Below are positions 12,993 to 25,588 of a stretch of 64,000 bases of DNA, in pieces; the first letter of the stretch is position 1, and each line of letters opens with the position of its first letter. The notes under the pieces were generated by a model. It was given only the letters and a program-made list of their open reading frames with translations. It was not told where the DNA came from and made no database searches. The position numbers and the translations under genes are program-made. Source of the DNA: Trichoplusia ni (Eukaryota; Arthropoda; Insecta; Lepidoptera; Noctuidae); the NCBI RefSeq assembly GCF_003590095.1, contig NC_039488.1:620001-684000 (forward strand), given 5' to 3'.

Positions 12993-13288
12993 TCCGCATT
13001 TATATTTATTTATTTATTTATTTATATTTAGCCCTGGACGGAGCGATATATATTTTTTTCATTCACACAACGCCATCTAGTCTCAAATTAAGCAGAGCTT
13101 GTGTTATGAGTACTAGACAACTGATAAACATACTTATGTACAACGATTAACATGCTTATTATAGATAAATTACACCCAGACACAGAACAAATGATCGTGC
13201 TCATCACACGAACATTTGTCCTGGGTGGGACTCGAACCCACGACCTCCGGTATAGCAGTCAGGGTCACTAACCACTAGACCAACAGTT
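12993..13288 (-). mobile_element. tRNA-derived SINE, family S1, copy 2, with (TAAA)n tail
   Basis: Reverse copy of the SINE at 12054. The B box reads GGTTCGAGTCC on the minus strand (13228-13238) and the A box lies near 13265-13278. The 3' body runs AAGCTCTGCTTAATTTGAGA then CTAGATGGCGTTGTGTGAAT. It ends in a (TAAA)n run at about 12999-13028, the expected SINE tail. Copies 1 and 2 face each other 0.7 kb apart. Confidence 0.85.
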
Positions 13289-13439
13289 CAGTCAATATGT
13301 ATGTAGGGTAGTGAGGTTAGAACACGGCTAGAATAGTGAGGATCAAAGAGTCTTTGTTTTATAAAATAGCGACTTTCGGCTTTATATTTTTGAAGTCATT
13401 GTATGTATGTCCTATATTTTTTTTTACATTTTTTTCATG

Positions 13440-13560
13440 ATATTTATAGCGAGAAGCCGCAGGTTCGATTCCCGAAAAGAGCTTTCGTGTGATCCATGCT
13501 TGTTCTGAGTCTTTGACCTTTAGTGACACAAGTTTTAAACTGTTAAGTGCGTTTTGACTT
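13440..13560 (+). mobile_element. SINE fragment with polymerase III B box
   Basis: GCAGGTTCGATTCCCG is a good B box, followed by GTGTGATCCATGCTTGTTCT and GAGTCTTTGACC. A similar order is seen after the B box at 35967. No convincing A box remains. Confidence 0.5.
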
Positions 13561-13984
13561 CGTGCGGCACCAGGTTTTAAAAGTTAATTTATTTACTTTT
13601 AATTTAAGTTAAATTAACTTTTATTGTCCAAAAGTATACCTAACGATTTCACAGTCAATAAAGTGACAGCAAAAATTATTATCAAACACAATAACACCAT
13701 CTAAACTTGCTTTTATCACGCGATATAGTCATAAAGCCATACACGTACATCGACTCAAAGAAGTAAATAAGTATTGGCCTCCCTACCACCATAACACCGC
13801 CTTAATGGGAGGCACAGAGCAATCCGATGATCCATAAAAAATAATGATGGTTGTACCCTGCACTCAAGTCGGATGAGGCAAAGGTAGGGTAGGAGTATTC
13901 TGAGTAAGATTGCTTATTTACTTACATACATAAAGATTATACATGTAAGTGTATTGTGGTACAGGGGGCTTCTGTGATTTAAAG

Positions 13985-14163
13985 ACAGACCTATTTTCTT
14001 TCGATTTTTACGCAGCGCCATCTAGTCTAACTGAAAACTAAAAAAAAATACTGGCAGTTATTTTTTTTAGTTTTCAGTTGTCTCGACTCTGGAATTAAAT
14101 ACAAGCTTTACTTAGTTTGAGACTAGATGGCGCTGTGTGAAAATCGAAAGAAAATAGTCTTTA
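13985..14163. repeat. foldback built from SINE 3'-tail sequence
   Basis: The outer arms match in inverse: CTATTTTCTTTCGATTTTTA near 13991 against the complement of AAAATCGAAAGAAAATAG near 14158. Each arm carries a GCGCCATCTAGTCT block. The inner arms, AACTGAAAACTAAAAAAAA and TTTTTTTTAGTTTTCAGTT, pair perfectly around a short loop. The right arm contains about 40 bases (with ACAAGCTTTACTTAGTTTGA) that are absent from the left arm. These bases match the 3' end of SINE family S1. Confidence 0.75.
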
Positions 14164-14261
14164 TTTTCTAATCACTATTGGTGAACACGACGTTACAGTT
14201 AGTGTGAAGAATTTAAATTCTATTTCATGGATATCCGTATAGTTTATTACCACGCAAATTG

Positions 14262-14310
14262 CTTTGCGGTTTCGATCCCAATGCTTGCTCTAAGTCTGAA
14301 TGTAATAGCG
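14262..14310 (+). mobile_element. possible SINE fragment
   Basis: GCGGTTTCGATCCCAATGCT is a damaged B box, followed by TTGCTCTAAGTCTGAAT, which parallels the fragment at 13440-13560. It is too short to classify further. Confidence 0.3.
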
Positions 14311-14611
14311 GACGTGATTTGAATGTCGCAAATCCTCTCAACAAATAATGACACTTTAATACAAATACAAGTTACTAGTTTTTAATAGACTAGCTTTTCA
14401 AACAAACATGGAATCACAGTTTAGAAAAGACAATCCAAAGTTTGTTTTTTGCGGAGCTCCTATTACCATTTCTGAATAAACACATGCATGAAAAAACTTT
14501 AGCTCAATCGATAGCCGGAAAGTGGATCAAAATCTGTCAAGACTTGATTATAGGCCGACAGAAAAAAAGACATTTAAAAAACAAAAATGCATGTTCAAAA
14601 TAAAATTACAT

Positions 14612-14672
14612 TTATCGATAAATTGAACATTGATGTTTTAATGAAACCCTAATAGGTGCGTTCAGTGTGTTG
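14612..14672 (+). repeat. 61-bp direct repeat, copy 1
   Basis: TTATCGATAAATTGAACATT through GTGCGTTCAGTGTGTTG is repeated at 16076-16136 with one difference in 61 bases. The flanks do not match, which suggests two copies of one mobile repeat or a recent duplication. Confidence 0.85.
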
Positions 14673-16075
14673 ATATACGGACTACCAAGAACCACTAAGA
14701 ACGGCAATTCGTTCAATTTCTCGAACTAATCAAAGTATGTTATTAGGCAAAAAGTCACGTGCGTCGCGCGAGGCGATCGTAAACCGAGAACTCTTTACTC
14801 TCTTTACTGCCATCGGATTCCGAAACAGCGAGGCTGCCTTTTTAAAGGTTTTAAAAGGAAAACTTCTTTTATTACTTAGTGCAGTGCAGTAACGGCGTGC
14901 ATTTAACGATCACGGGTGGCGAGGTAATTAATAAGTTTTAATTGGTTATCCAGTCAATGAGATGGCGTTAGTTTGTTATTCCTGCCCATTTATTGCCGTT
15001 TTTTGTTGGTGCTCGCAGTTTGATAGGTTTTCTTAAGATCTCTTTGTGACGCTCTTACGATGGACGAAGATGAAGTTTTCAATAGAAAATTGTCGTGATA
15101 GTTCCTTTCGAATATTTTTATTTATTTTTGTAAGAGGCTGCGTTGGCTTTTGTTTTTTGTTCTAGGTTATTCTTATAATGACAGAAGGACTCACGATACA
15201 ATTTAAACGCCTTTTACAGTATTTAGAAAGTTATTGAAAATTAAAACTATCAACTGCCATGGTTAATTAATACAAGGATGTTAAAACAAGATGGAGATCA
15301 TAAAACTACGATATTGGAATATATCTGAATATAAATAGAGATAAGTTTATATTAATGAGAAAATTAACTACAAAATATTCAATTATAAACATTAATTCAT
15401 AGTTTAATTACTCTTCAGGGCGCTGAAATGCAAAATAAGTTGTCCACCGCTTGAATACGTGTGCCTTAATACTCGAGCACTTTACGAGCACACTAGGGCA
15501 CTTTACGAGCTCGAGCAGTGCCTGACATGGCCTGTGTTGCTCAGGCATAAGTTATGACCCGTAAAACTGGGACCATAGCTGTGAAAACTGTCGTTACTGA
15601 AGGGTTGCGAAATATGAAGCTATGAAACTGAAATTTTGATCTTTCAGGATAAGGGAAGGATATAGATCGTCTGTCTGATAGATAGATCGACAGACGTCTG
15701 ATTAAGTTAAACATATGACTTTATCAACAAGTAGGTACAGATAAATAAAAGTGGTAAGGGCTGATGCCAAATTAAAACTTCTACTAGGACCACACCCCAT
15801 CCCCACATCTTTTCGATAATTAGTAATTAGCTTCATATAACAGTTAAGATTAATATACCTAGTATAACTAGTTATTACCTAAAAAAAATATAATATATTT
15901 TCGTTCTGACTAAGCTATGGCATTCAAAAGTTATACTGAAAAATATAAACTAAGAAACAAGGTCCCCGAATATGTTACATCCCTTTCTTAATAAGGCGTT
16001 TGTTCAATAATATATTAAATCCATAAATACATAATATGAAATCAAAATACATCAAGATAACAAAATAATGCCTAA

Positions 16076-16136
16076 TTATCGATAAATTGAACATTGATGT
16101 TTTAATGAAGCCCTAATAGGTGCGTTCAGTGTGTTG
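16076..16136 (+). repeat. 61-bp direct repeat, copy 2
   Basis: Second copy of the block at 14612-14672, in the same orientation and 1464 bases further on. The single difference is G for A in ATGAAGCCC. Confidence 0.85.
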
Positions 16137-16614
16137 CATCAACGACTTAAGCATCGATATTTATATATTTATCAACTAAGAACCAACTCAGTACTTAAGT
16201 TTAATTTATAACTGTACTAAAAAACATCCTACATCTAGTTTTAAATGTAGGTGAGCAATATAAATCTGTACCTCTTTACAAGTACGATGATTGATGACAC
16301 ACATACAGATACGTGCTAATATTATATGCATGCAAGCATGCCTGCAATCATGCCTCAATCGCAGGTATTATTTCGGTATCTCGGATTGGAAATCGATGTT
16401 GCTATATCGATATCATTTTCGAAGTAGGTCTTAAAGTAAGTAGAAGTTTGTTGTGTACAGGGCAAAGGCCACTGCCCATTTAGGGGAGGTTTGAGGATTG
16501 ATAACTGCAGGTTGAGGATTTCAGATTCCGATATCTGGAATCCAGGATTCCTAACGTTTGTCAGTGGAGTCTTAGAATAATAAGGAGTACTATAACTTTG
16601 AATAAGTCACAGTG

Positions 16615-16695
16615 ATATTTTGCCCGCGTTGGGATCGAACCTGCACCTTGTGCGTGTCCAAAGCACGTACAGAATCGCAAGGCCATCAAGGTATT
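16615..16695 (-). mobile_element. tRNA-like SINE head, minus strand
   Basis: On the minus strand this reads GATGGCCTTGCGATTCTGTA and, 40 bases on, GCAGGTTCGATCCCAACGCG. It is an A-box-like and B-box pair in a tRNA-like layout. It belongs to a different family from S1. No intact tRNA cloverleaf was traced. Confidence 0.5.
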
Positions 16696-17029
16696 TAAAA
16701 ACAAAGATGAGTGTCCCAGAGCCATCAGGGACTTTAGGAGTAGTTAATATTGCCCCTCTGTTAGTTTAGCCACATTATTCATAGAAGCTATGACATGCCT
16801 TGACATTTCTGTTAAGGATTTGATTAGGGATACATATTTAGATTATGTAAAATTGTCATTCAATTATTATTGTTTTCCTTTTTTTTTGTGAAATATGCTT
16901 TGTTTATGTATCAACAGTGTAAACCTCAGCAAAACTTACTTCATTGTAACATTTTTTCTTCTCTGGATGTCAGTTTTTATAGAAAATCATTAACATTTTG
17001 CTATTTGATACTTGTTTTGCTTATTTACG

Positions 17030-17095
17030 TAATGTAACGTTTTAAAAGTGCCTGAGAAACGGCCTATTTGAAATAAAAACTTTTTGATTTTAACT
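17030..17095 (+). mobile_element. LINE 3' end remnant
   Basis: AAGTGCCTGAGAAACGGCCT followed by ATTTGAAATAAAAACTTTTT and GATTTTAAC is the typical 3' terminus of a family of insect non-LTR retrotransposons, including the AATAAA signal. The second example is at 53302-53428. No reverse transcriptase remains. Confidence 0.55.
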
Positions 17096-17604
17096 CAATT
17101 GTAAGGAAATTATTTTCCATACCAATTTTTCAAACATTTTGGGCTTTTTCCTACACTTTTCTCAGTATCACTAACGGGGATTTTTGTCTGTCCGTCAATT
17201 TAACTATCAGCAGACTATATGCACGTTAGGAACCGTAAGATTCACAAAACTACGAAAACTTTTTCGAAAATGTTCCTGCTAGATTGTCTTTGATCAAACC
17301 ATTCTTCTATTAACTTAGAAACCATGCCCCACTTTCACTTAGTATAAATACACAGACAAAGGCTAGCAAATCATCATTAATAACTTAAACCATCACAATT
17401 TGATTGGCGACATTGCTCTTACTAATATAGAAACTATATTTCTACGCTATTGTTCACAATGTCGGTTAAGCGCCCCTTTATTAGACTCTAAGATACTCGT
17501 AAATTGTATTTATGAAGTTTTCTCAATATACTTTGGCAATACTAATTGGTGATCTGCGACTTTCAGAGGTGTCGTGTCGTAAACTTTTATGGCCCGTCTC
17601 ATCT

Positions 17605-17722
17605 TTCTTCATCATCCTAGCCTTTTCAAAACTATGGTGGGGTCGGCTTCTTGTCTAACCGGATACAGATAAGTACAGTTTGCAAGAAGTGACTGCCTAT
17701 CTGATCTCCTCAACCCACTTTT
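17605..17722 (+). repeat. lepidopteran interspersed repeat (GGGGTCGGCTT type), 5' part
   Basis: CATCATCCTAGCCTTTTC, then GGTGGGGTCGGCTTCTTGTC and AGTGACTGCCTATCTGATCT followed by CCTCAACCC, match the repeat at 3535-3838 in opposite orientation and stop after this block. Confidence 0.65.
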
Positions 17723-17899
17723 GTAGTAATATTTGTGTGATAAGATGATGATGTTGAAAAGTTGCTTTGACACAGTAGTTACTTGATTTGTTTTATGATA
17801 GAGTGAAATTGAGCCTTGATTGCTCTGAAATTAGTTTTTAATTTAAGAGATTGTAATGTAGCCAAAAAAGTATTTAACAGTGTCAACAGCGTAAATATC

Positions 17900-18099
17900 A
17901 GAAATTCAATTGACACCCAGATAAATCGAAAGCCACCACAAATAAAATCATTAACCGCAAACAAATTACATTCCGAAGTAAACCATAATAACCTTCTGCC
18001 ATTCTCAAGCAAGAAGACATAAAACTGAAGTAGTGTCCGACTACCGAGTACCAAGGGTACCGGGGAACCAGAGACAAACGCAGTTTTCAATAGGCGCAT
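17900..18099 (-). other. possible exon start on the dsx strand, unconfirmed
   Basis: A minus-strand acceptor TTATCTTGTCTCTGACAG lies directly before an ATG-starting open frame of 106 codons (17779-18099). Entered from dsx exon 2 in its phase, the sequence would read DAPIENCVCLWFPG and end after about 20 codons. I do not recognise either reading as a male DSX tail, so this is only a position to check. Confidence 0.2.
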
Positions 18100-18754
18100 C
18101 TGTCAGAGACAAGATAAATGGCACATTTCATACATAAGAGGTTAACACTGCCGCAGACATAACTACACATTTACCATAAACTAGTGCCTCGTAAAATTGC
18201 ACATATGTTTACCGGAGCGAGGTGCAGTACCTTAAAAGCATTGGTAATATAACAAAACGTCTGAACCGAAATTACCCATAAAAGTCCGACGGCGTTTTCT
18301 AACTAAAGCTATGAAACTGAAACGTTGGTGGAATTTACAATGGCCGCCTTCGTCTACATTTAACGTTCATGACGTACACCTTAGTTTAATTAAAGTGCCT
18401 CAAGTCGGAGCGCGGGCCATTGCAACGACAATTTTGACTAAAACCAACCGTTTTATTACCTGACATGTTTTCTATATTATTTCAACTGTGGCTGATGTCT
18501 TCACATAACACCTTTCGTCCTTAGTTATCACGTTATCTGAGTAAACTGTATTGCATTTAGGTTTATCAATCATTTATTTCTATTGAATAATAAAAGTCAA
18601 GAGGTAATTAATATTTAGGCCACAGTCATACAATATATCATGTGGTTAAAAGTAGTTAATTATTCCAAAGTTAAACAGTATATTGTTAACCAAACATGAG
18701 TAAGCTAACTAAAACTATATAACCACAATCGCAAGTACTCGTAGTCCAACCATC

Positions 18755-18816
18755 TGACTTAATTTAGCCAGTCTGGAAAAACATTTGACTTAATTTAGCC
18801 ATTCTGGAAAAACATA
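18755..18816 (+). repeat. 31-bp unit tandemly duplicated
   Basis: TGACTTAATTTAGCCAGTCT with GGAAAAACATT is followed directly by a second unit that differs by one internal base (G to T) and by its last base. It is a simple local duplication with two units. Confidence 0.9.
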
Positions 18817-21800
18817 CGGAACGAATGTAATAGCTTTGCGTAAAGTTACGATGTTCGGTGTAAAAACCTTATAACCGAATACTCCCATTTTTATAGTCGG
18901 GAATATATTTACGAGAATTCGCTTCCAGGAATTGCACGTAAATTCAGAGAGTGCAGCATTTTTCATTACCCTGTACGTTAGCGATCCAAGATATTGTTCA
19001 ATTTTAACTTTATAACAAACAAGGTTATAGGGAAACTAAGAAGGCGCTTTCTGCACGTTTGTAAATATTTTTTCGTTTGATTAACTTGAGTTATTGTGTA
19101 AAAGTGGTGGATAATGTAGCTTCTTACTTCTATAAAAACAATCAATTATTAGATATCATACAAACGCGCATTTTTTTATTTAAAATGAAACTTATTCTTT
19201 CACTTGATGAGTGATACTAGTTTTTTTTTTTCATAAAATCTGTGTCATATAGCACTGCGGTGGCAAAGGCTTACGCTTTTTTCTTCCAAACTCTATCTGT
19301 AGATTCATAGCCACAAGCGTCTCAGATAACCTCATATCTGACTGAAATACTTGCTTAGCTACACGAAACAAAACAGAACTCAGAAACCTAATAACCCACT
19401 ATCAAAAGGAAAACTGGTCAGCAATCTAATTCGGTTATACGAGCAAAAAACCAACATCGCAATCCAGACTGAAGTGGATATAATCCAAGTTATACGTATC
19501 ACAGAAGCGAAGCGAGTGAACTATACAAAGACCTAAATAACCAAAGGCAGGAGCTTTTCAATCCACGAGACGCAATAAAAATATGCGACGCTTCACAACA
19601 CTCATAAAACTTGCGACGACAATGAATTCCTGAAAAAGATAATACCGCTAGCGTCATCTCTTTTTAACAGCGTCGGAGTAAGCGGGACAAAGGAGGTAGA
19701 CAATAAAAGTTTTGATAGGAACCGACGGAATCCGGCGTATCGGACTTACGTTTACTGCGGACCTAGACGTGTATCGTCTTAGTTTTATGGACGAGTTTTA
19801 AAATTTTTAGAGATTTTTATTACATTACCCTTTTATAGCGCAGCGTAGGTCAGTAACGCGGTATTGCTACTTAATGCAAATATAGGAGCTAGTTAATTTT
19901 TTACGGTCGAATGTTAACGAGCTTTCGTATTTTTCTCGTGTTCAGTAAGTCACTGTAGTAAAAGTTGGACTGAATTATGAATAATTTAAAAATGTATTGT
20001 ATTGCCTTGCTTCTAAAAATAATTTTAATAAAAACTCTTTTTTTGCAATTGCCTGTCATCGTCAAAAGTGACAGCTGTCGAACTAATATTAGAGACACGT
20101 TGATAGTAAGTTATACAAAAAACATGTATGCCTGTATAATGGCGTCACCTCAATTAACAGCAAACAAACGAACTAACAAGACACAACAAACTCCGGCGGA
20201 CTGACCACACCAAACTAACCACATACAAAACAAATTTCAGCAAGTACAGTGCATTGATTGTTTTCCAAACGTGGTCTATTTGTGGTCACACCCCAAACTT
20301 GTGACCACAGACTGGCCGAAACGCATAACATTTTCAACTACCCTTCCAAACAATTATATACCTTATCGCCTTAATACAGGGTTGAGTTTAAATAAACAAT
20401 ATTTTAGGGTTGTCACACGAAATTTTCCGACAGTACCCGAGTGAAGACGAATGAAAACAGCAAGCGAAACTTGTTCATAAAACGATTCTCGACAACTGTA
20501 CCTTGCCCAAACTTGTTTTAGTTAACAATTTAACAATTTTCCACGTCGTTTACTCAGCTTTGTTGTTCTAGGTAATTAGGGTGTCCACCGGTTACACTTT
20601 TAGAACTAGAAAAGTAAGCATATTAAAAGAAAACAAATATAAAATAACTCTTATTTAATTTAAGACCCAGAAAAACTTGCCCAAAAATGTTTGACTAAAA
20701 ACAAAAACTATTTTTCCCATGTGGGGATCGAACTTGAACCACATCGCACAGTAGTAATTAGTGCAATGTCCTATACCTGCGTGCAGTGAACAAAAACACA
20801 TCACAAATAAACTTAAGAGAAGTCACAAGCACTCGAGAGCGCAAAAAAATTGCCTCTGAAAGCAATTATTTCCTTAATGACACTTAATAGTGTTCAGAGG
20901 CATCAATTAAACTCGTATAATTAATTCGTTATTGACACGCCTCCATTATATTTGTACACAGAGCAGTAAACACACGGAGGTGCCATTGAAAGATTTCTTA
21001 ATAAATGGTTTTCAGGAATGTATACTTTAATATACGGTCTATTGACTGCTGTATGTATTTTATGAATGGTACTTTTACCAAAATCGAAAACTTTGAAACT
21101 TTTTTTTTTAAATCAAGTCTGTTTGAGATAAAGAGTTTGCAACTGGATGTTTTTTCCTGTTCAAACCTAAGGCCGACGAGGTGATTGATGAGAGTCTTTC
21201 TTATTTCAAATAAGGAAATTTTCCTTTAAACTTTCATAAAAGTCTGAGATCGTCGGACAAGAATTAAAAGACTGTTAACCAACTGGAATTGATCAATCAT
21301 GTCCATTTATCTAAGATCTATGTTTAAAGAATGCAAGTTACTAATTAATTATTGTAATTTTTCATTAGCACGAGAAACGTATTATAACATGAAATATTTG
21401 CGTGATAAAATGTGCCTCTTATAACGTCATTACACGTATTTTACGACATTAAATCAGGCAAACCTCAACCGCGTGATAAGTTAGCTATTGCAAAGCCAAA
21501 TAAAAAAAGTATTCAACGGAAAATAATATCTGCATTAAAAAATAAAAGTACTTTCAATTGTTTATTAATCTGTGGCCACGCATTGCAACTGACAGGAACG
21601 AGTCGAAGTGAACACGACGGGGCACACACAAATGAGATGGTCGCTTGTTAATTGAACACCTTTTAATTGTTTAGATTGTACTCGGACGTATGGACGTGTT
21701 GTACGTAATTATGTTGTTTTGGACGGTCCGAAAGTTTGGACGCATAGATTGTTCCGCCTTAATTAGTAAGATGGCAGTTTTTGGGGTCTATTTCTTTCGA

Positions 21801-24800
21801 ATCGCGGCTTTACTCGTCACATTAGCTCATGATTAGGACGAGATGACAAAATCAATCGGGAGATCGCAGCAAATACATTTATATATCTTGATAAATATTT
21901 TTTATTTTAATATTGAAAGAGAGAAAAATTAAATTGATAAAAGAAAGTGTAAAGCAGTTTATTAAGTAGGTACCTAAAAGATTTTTTCTTGTATCAATGT
22001 TATATTTCCCACGAACAGTTATTACCGATATCGGAGATATATTTTTACCTAAAGTGCGTCATCCCTATAATATAACATCAGCTATGACATAAACGCCTAG
22101 ATATTCAGTAAAACAGTTTACATTTTATCTTTGCTCTCCTTACGTAATTTTCACACTACTATCAACTATTATAAGTAATTCTAGAATTTATTCTGTTCTA
22201 GTTTTCACTCGTTGCTTTGCTCAAATGGATTTTAGTTACAGCTGAAAAAATATTACCCTTCTTTAACGAAGTTTGAAAAAAGCCTGTAAAACTCAAAGGT
22301 GTCAGTTACTTCCATATTACATTTCATCGAAATCGATTTTGATGAAATATGACAAACATACATTCACAAGCATTCAAATACTTTCGCTTATAATGTTAGT
22401 GTGATTCTGACTAGAAATGTTTGAGATTTTTGAGTCAATGTCGGGAAATATTATTTCGGTTTTATGAAAAGCCACCAATGAAAACTACCAATGAATTTGT
22501 GACTTCAAGCCGATATCAAAAAATTGGTGAATCGCAGGTTGTAGTAGGTAGTTTGGCTTACTTAACAAAACGTATCGAAACCTCTATTTATTTAATACTT
22601 TAAAAAACTTTATCTAACAAGACTCTTTTCAAACACGAAATTATGATCGTCAGCATTAGTTTCAGAGTTATGAAGACCATATTACAAACATGTTGATCCC
22701 TATCCCTTTTATGGTTACAAATAAAATAACTCATTAAACAACAAAATCGTATTACGTTTGTTTTCCAGAAGTTTCTAAAGAGATTAAAAATATGGATAGG
22801 TATCAAAAATATGTTTTTAATGGTTGTTTACGTAACTCATATAAAACTGTTTGTTTGGCACTTTCATATCAATATTAGAAATCTTAACTTTATAACAATT
22901 GCAGTTACAGCAATTTCGAAAACTTAAGAGATTGAACATTTAATGCACATAAGTTTGATAAGTGTCTGGTAAGTTTACAAATACCTATTCAATAATTTTA
23001 TTATTGATGTATCAAGAATAAATAAATGTTCAAAATATTTGTCTTATTTTTTCCTAGTCAAATAAAAGATTAGTTGGTTACATTCAAAGATACTTAGTCT
23101 ATTATAAACATATTCTTCATTCAGTCATCTTACAGGAACGATATTGAAAAGCATCTGAAAATCTTAGTACCGACACTACCAACTAAGTGTCTCATGTAAA
23201 CATGTCTAAACATGTATTTCAAAATGGGACCGATATCCTTTAGCTACAAGAAACCACTTCCTGAGCATAAGGAAATACATTTATCGTATGAATATTTATT
23301 GCAGAACAAAATGACGGTACTATTTAAAATAACTCTGGATCGAGTGCTTGTCAACCGGAAGAAATAATGTAAACCAACCACGTTATTTGTGAAACCGTGC
23401 CAATCCCTGTTTCATATGTGTACTATAATAATACGAAAATGTATGCTTGTTTTTAAAGTAAATAATTCGCGTCATAAGAAAATTAATCCTTAGTTGATGA
23501 ATTATGAGTTGTTTTCCAATTTTTTCGATGTCATTTTTATTTTTGGAGGTGTTCTCAGTGTAAATTTCGATTTAAAAAGAAACTTATTTTTAATGTCAAA
23601 AATATAATGTATTAAATTTTTTTTTGCAAACGTTAACAATATCAGTTAGTGATTGATAGCGTGAGATCTTTATCATTCCGATTACCATTTCTCAAACTGG
23701 CAAACAAAATTAACAACGACAGCAACACGACATGGGTATGTAACCCTAACATTACAAGTCAATTTTACTGCAACTGCAGAGTCAAAACTAATTGAATCCA
23801 AAAAGGAAGGCCGAAAATAAGACTTCACTCCCAGTCCCGGCAGAAGGCGTTTATGAAAACTAATTAACATAATACATCTGTAAAACATTGTGAGTAGGTA
23901 ATATAGAGTTCTCGGAATACCTATACACCTCGGCTGTTCGCATAAAATTAGTCACAGCAAAATAAGCAATGAAAATTGTTAAGCCCTAAGCTATACGCGA
24001 TCTAGTCGTAAAATTTTATATCCGTCCTTCTCGCACAGATGCGATAATTGTTACGTGGGAAGGAGATGGTGTTGCAACATTGTAGTTTGTCGATACCGGA
24101 ATGAGAAATGGAGATGTGCACTTTATTCGAATTATGTACTAAGGATAGGGTTGTCGACGAGTCATTAAGAAGTAAATTGATGGGTATGCAATGTTCGGGT
24201 TTCGAGTTTTGTTCTGAGTGATGGGATTGCCACGCCGTATTGCAATTGCCAAGTGCACACTTGTAATTTGAGGTGTCATTATTGAAATATCCTCGAATTA
24301 AATTCAAAGTTTTCGGTTTCGATTGGGCAATATTTTACTGATTGTTGCATGTTTAACTAGTGGTACTTATATTGCTGGTTCTTGATTTGATTTACGTGTG
24401 AAGTTGTTTCGTTTTTCTTTAAACTTAAGTTATTTATATGCAGAGTTATTCCTAAGTTAAACTTTTCTATTACAGATATTCCGAAGATTAAGAGGTGCGA
24501 CTTTGGTGAGCTAGAAACTCGGTTGCTGCTGGGCTCTACTTGTATGGGCCCATGAATGTTTACACTTCAGACATTCAAACAAAGTGTAACGCGCAAAGTA
24601 ACCATGATTGATTCTCAATGATGAGCCATACCTTAACAGTTTCGTTCAATTTACAGCTACATAAAAATATTAAAAATAAAATAAACAAAATAGTTCACAT
24701 AAGAGATCAATACGATATCCCTGAAGTTAAAAGACCATCGACATGTGTAACCTGTCCATCGTAACCTTCTAAGCTCAGATCTGATCGCTGACTGGTACTC

Positions 24801-25314
24801 AAAAGTATCATTCATCAGCCATTGTAAACAGCGAAATTGGTGCAATGGCCAGCGCACGCGCATTTCACACTGGCCCGCAAGTTTAAGCGCCCTCACAAAA
24901 TCATAAATAATCCCGACACTATAACGAACGTCTAAAAATAAAATATGAAATATATGGATGAATAAAGGTTAGATAGACACTATTATTTACTGTGGTACAA
25001 AGAGCTCGGTTTGTTTTTTATAGAGTATTTAATCGGACAATTGTATTTGCTACTGAAATATATCACCTTTAGATCCCGGCTTCAGGAATTTGATCCTTGT
25101 ATCTTCACAATACAAGGATCACAATGTCACATCGCATCTGAATAGCAAACTTTAAATCTACTCGAATGAAATTCCTTTTTGACAAGAGACGTGACTTTGA
25201 CTACATCGCGGAGTAATTTAATTTGTGGACATACCGTGTACCTTTCGGCTATCCTAGCAGTCAAATTGATAAAAATACGTACTCAAACGATGACGCAAGC
25301 ATGACCTGTAAATC
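18817..25314. other. 6.5 kb of AT-rich intronic DNA
   Basis: Apart from a tRNA-like SINE head near 20.7 kb and a possible mini-exon at 24476, nothing is recognisable. Frames of 60-101 codons (for example 24002-24307 minus) show no domain and overlap frames on the other strand. Confidence 0.45.
20712..20790 (-). mobile_element. degraded tRNA-like SINE head
   Basis: On the minus strand, GGTTCAAGTTCGATCCCCAC includes a B box. Upstream of it lies GGTATAGGACATTGCACTAA. The resemblance to a tRNA head is partial. Confidence 0.35.
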
Positions 25315-25322
25315 GATTAAAC

Positions 25323-25588
25323 CAGGGGTTCCCAACCTTTTCTTTTTCAGAGACCACTTTTATACTATTCTTGTGAATATGGATGACGATCAGGTATTTT
25401 AAGTAATCGGTCCAGTGCGAACTAGACTCGCAAAACTGAGTGTACCGCAGAAATGGGCAAAACAAAATTACTTGATTTCCGGAATATGCTGCACTATGAA
25501 CATGCCTATGTCCTGCACATTACCGCGGAACCACCCCAATCACTCACTACTATTTAGACATCCGCGGACCACTGGTTGTAAACCCCAG
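25323..25588 (+). mobile_element. hAT-type MITE with 8-bp target duplication
   Basis: The left end is CAGGGGTTCCCAACC. The right end, read inversely, is CTGGGGTTTACAACC. The element is flanked by GATTAAAC (25315-25322) and AATTAAAC (25589-25596), an 8-bp duplication with one mismatch. CAGGGGTT ends plus 8-bp duplications are the hallmark of hAT transposons. The body includes AGAGACCACTTTTATACTAT and CCGCGGACCACTGG, also seen in hAT MITEs. There is no transposase. Confidence 0.8.

Noticed and set aside
24002..24307. 101-codon minus-strand frame considered as a gene
   Set aside because: No domain or signal peptide is visible, the composition looks non-coding, and no splice or start context supports it.
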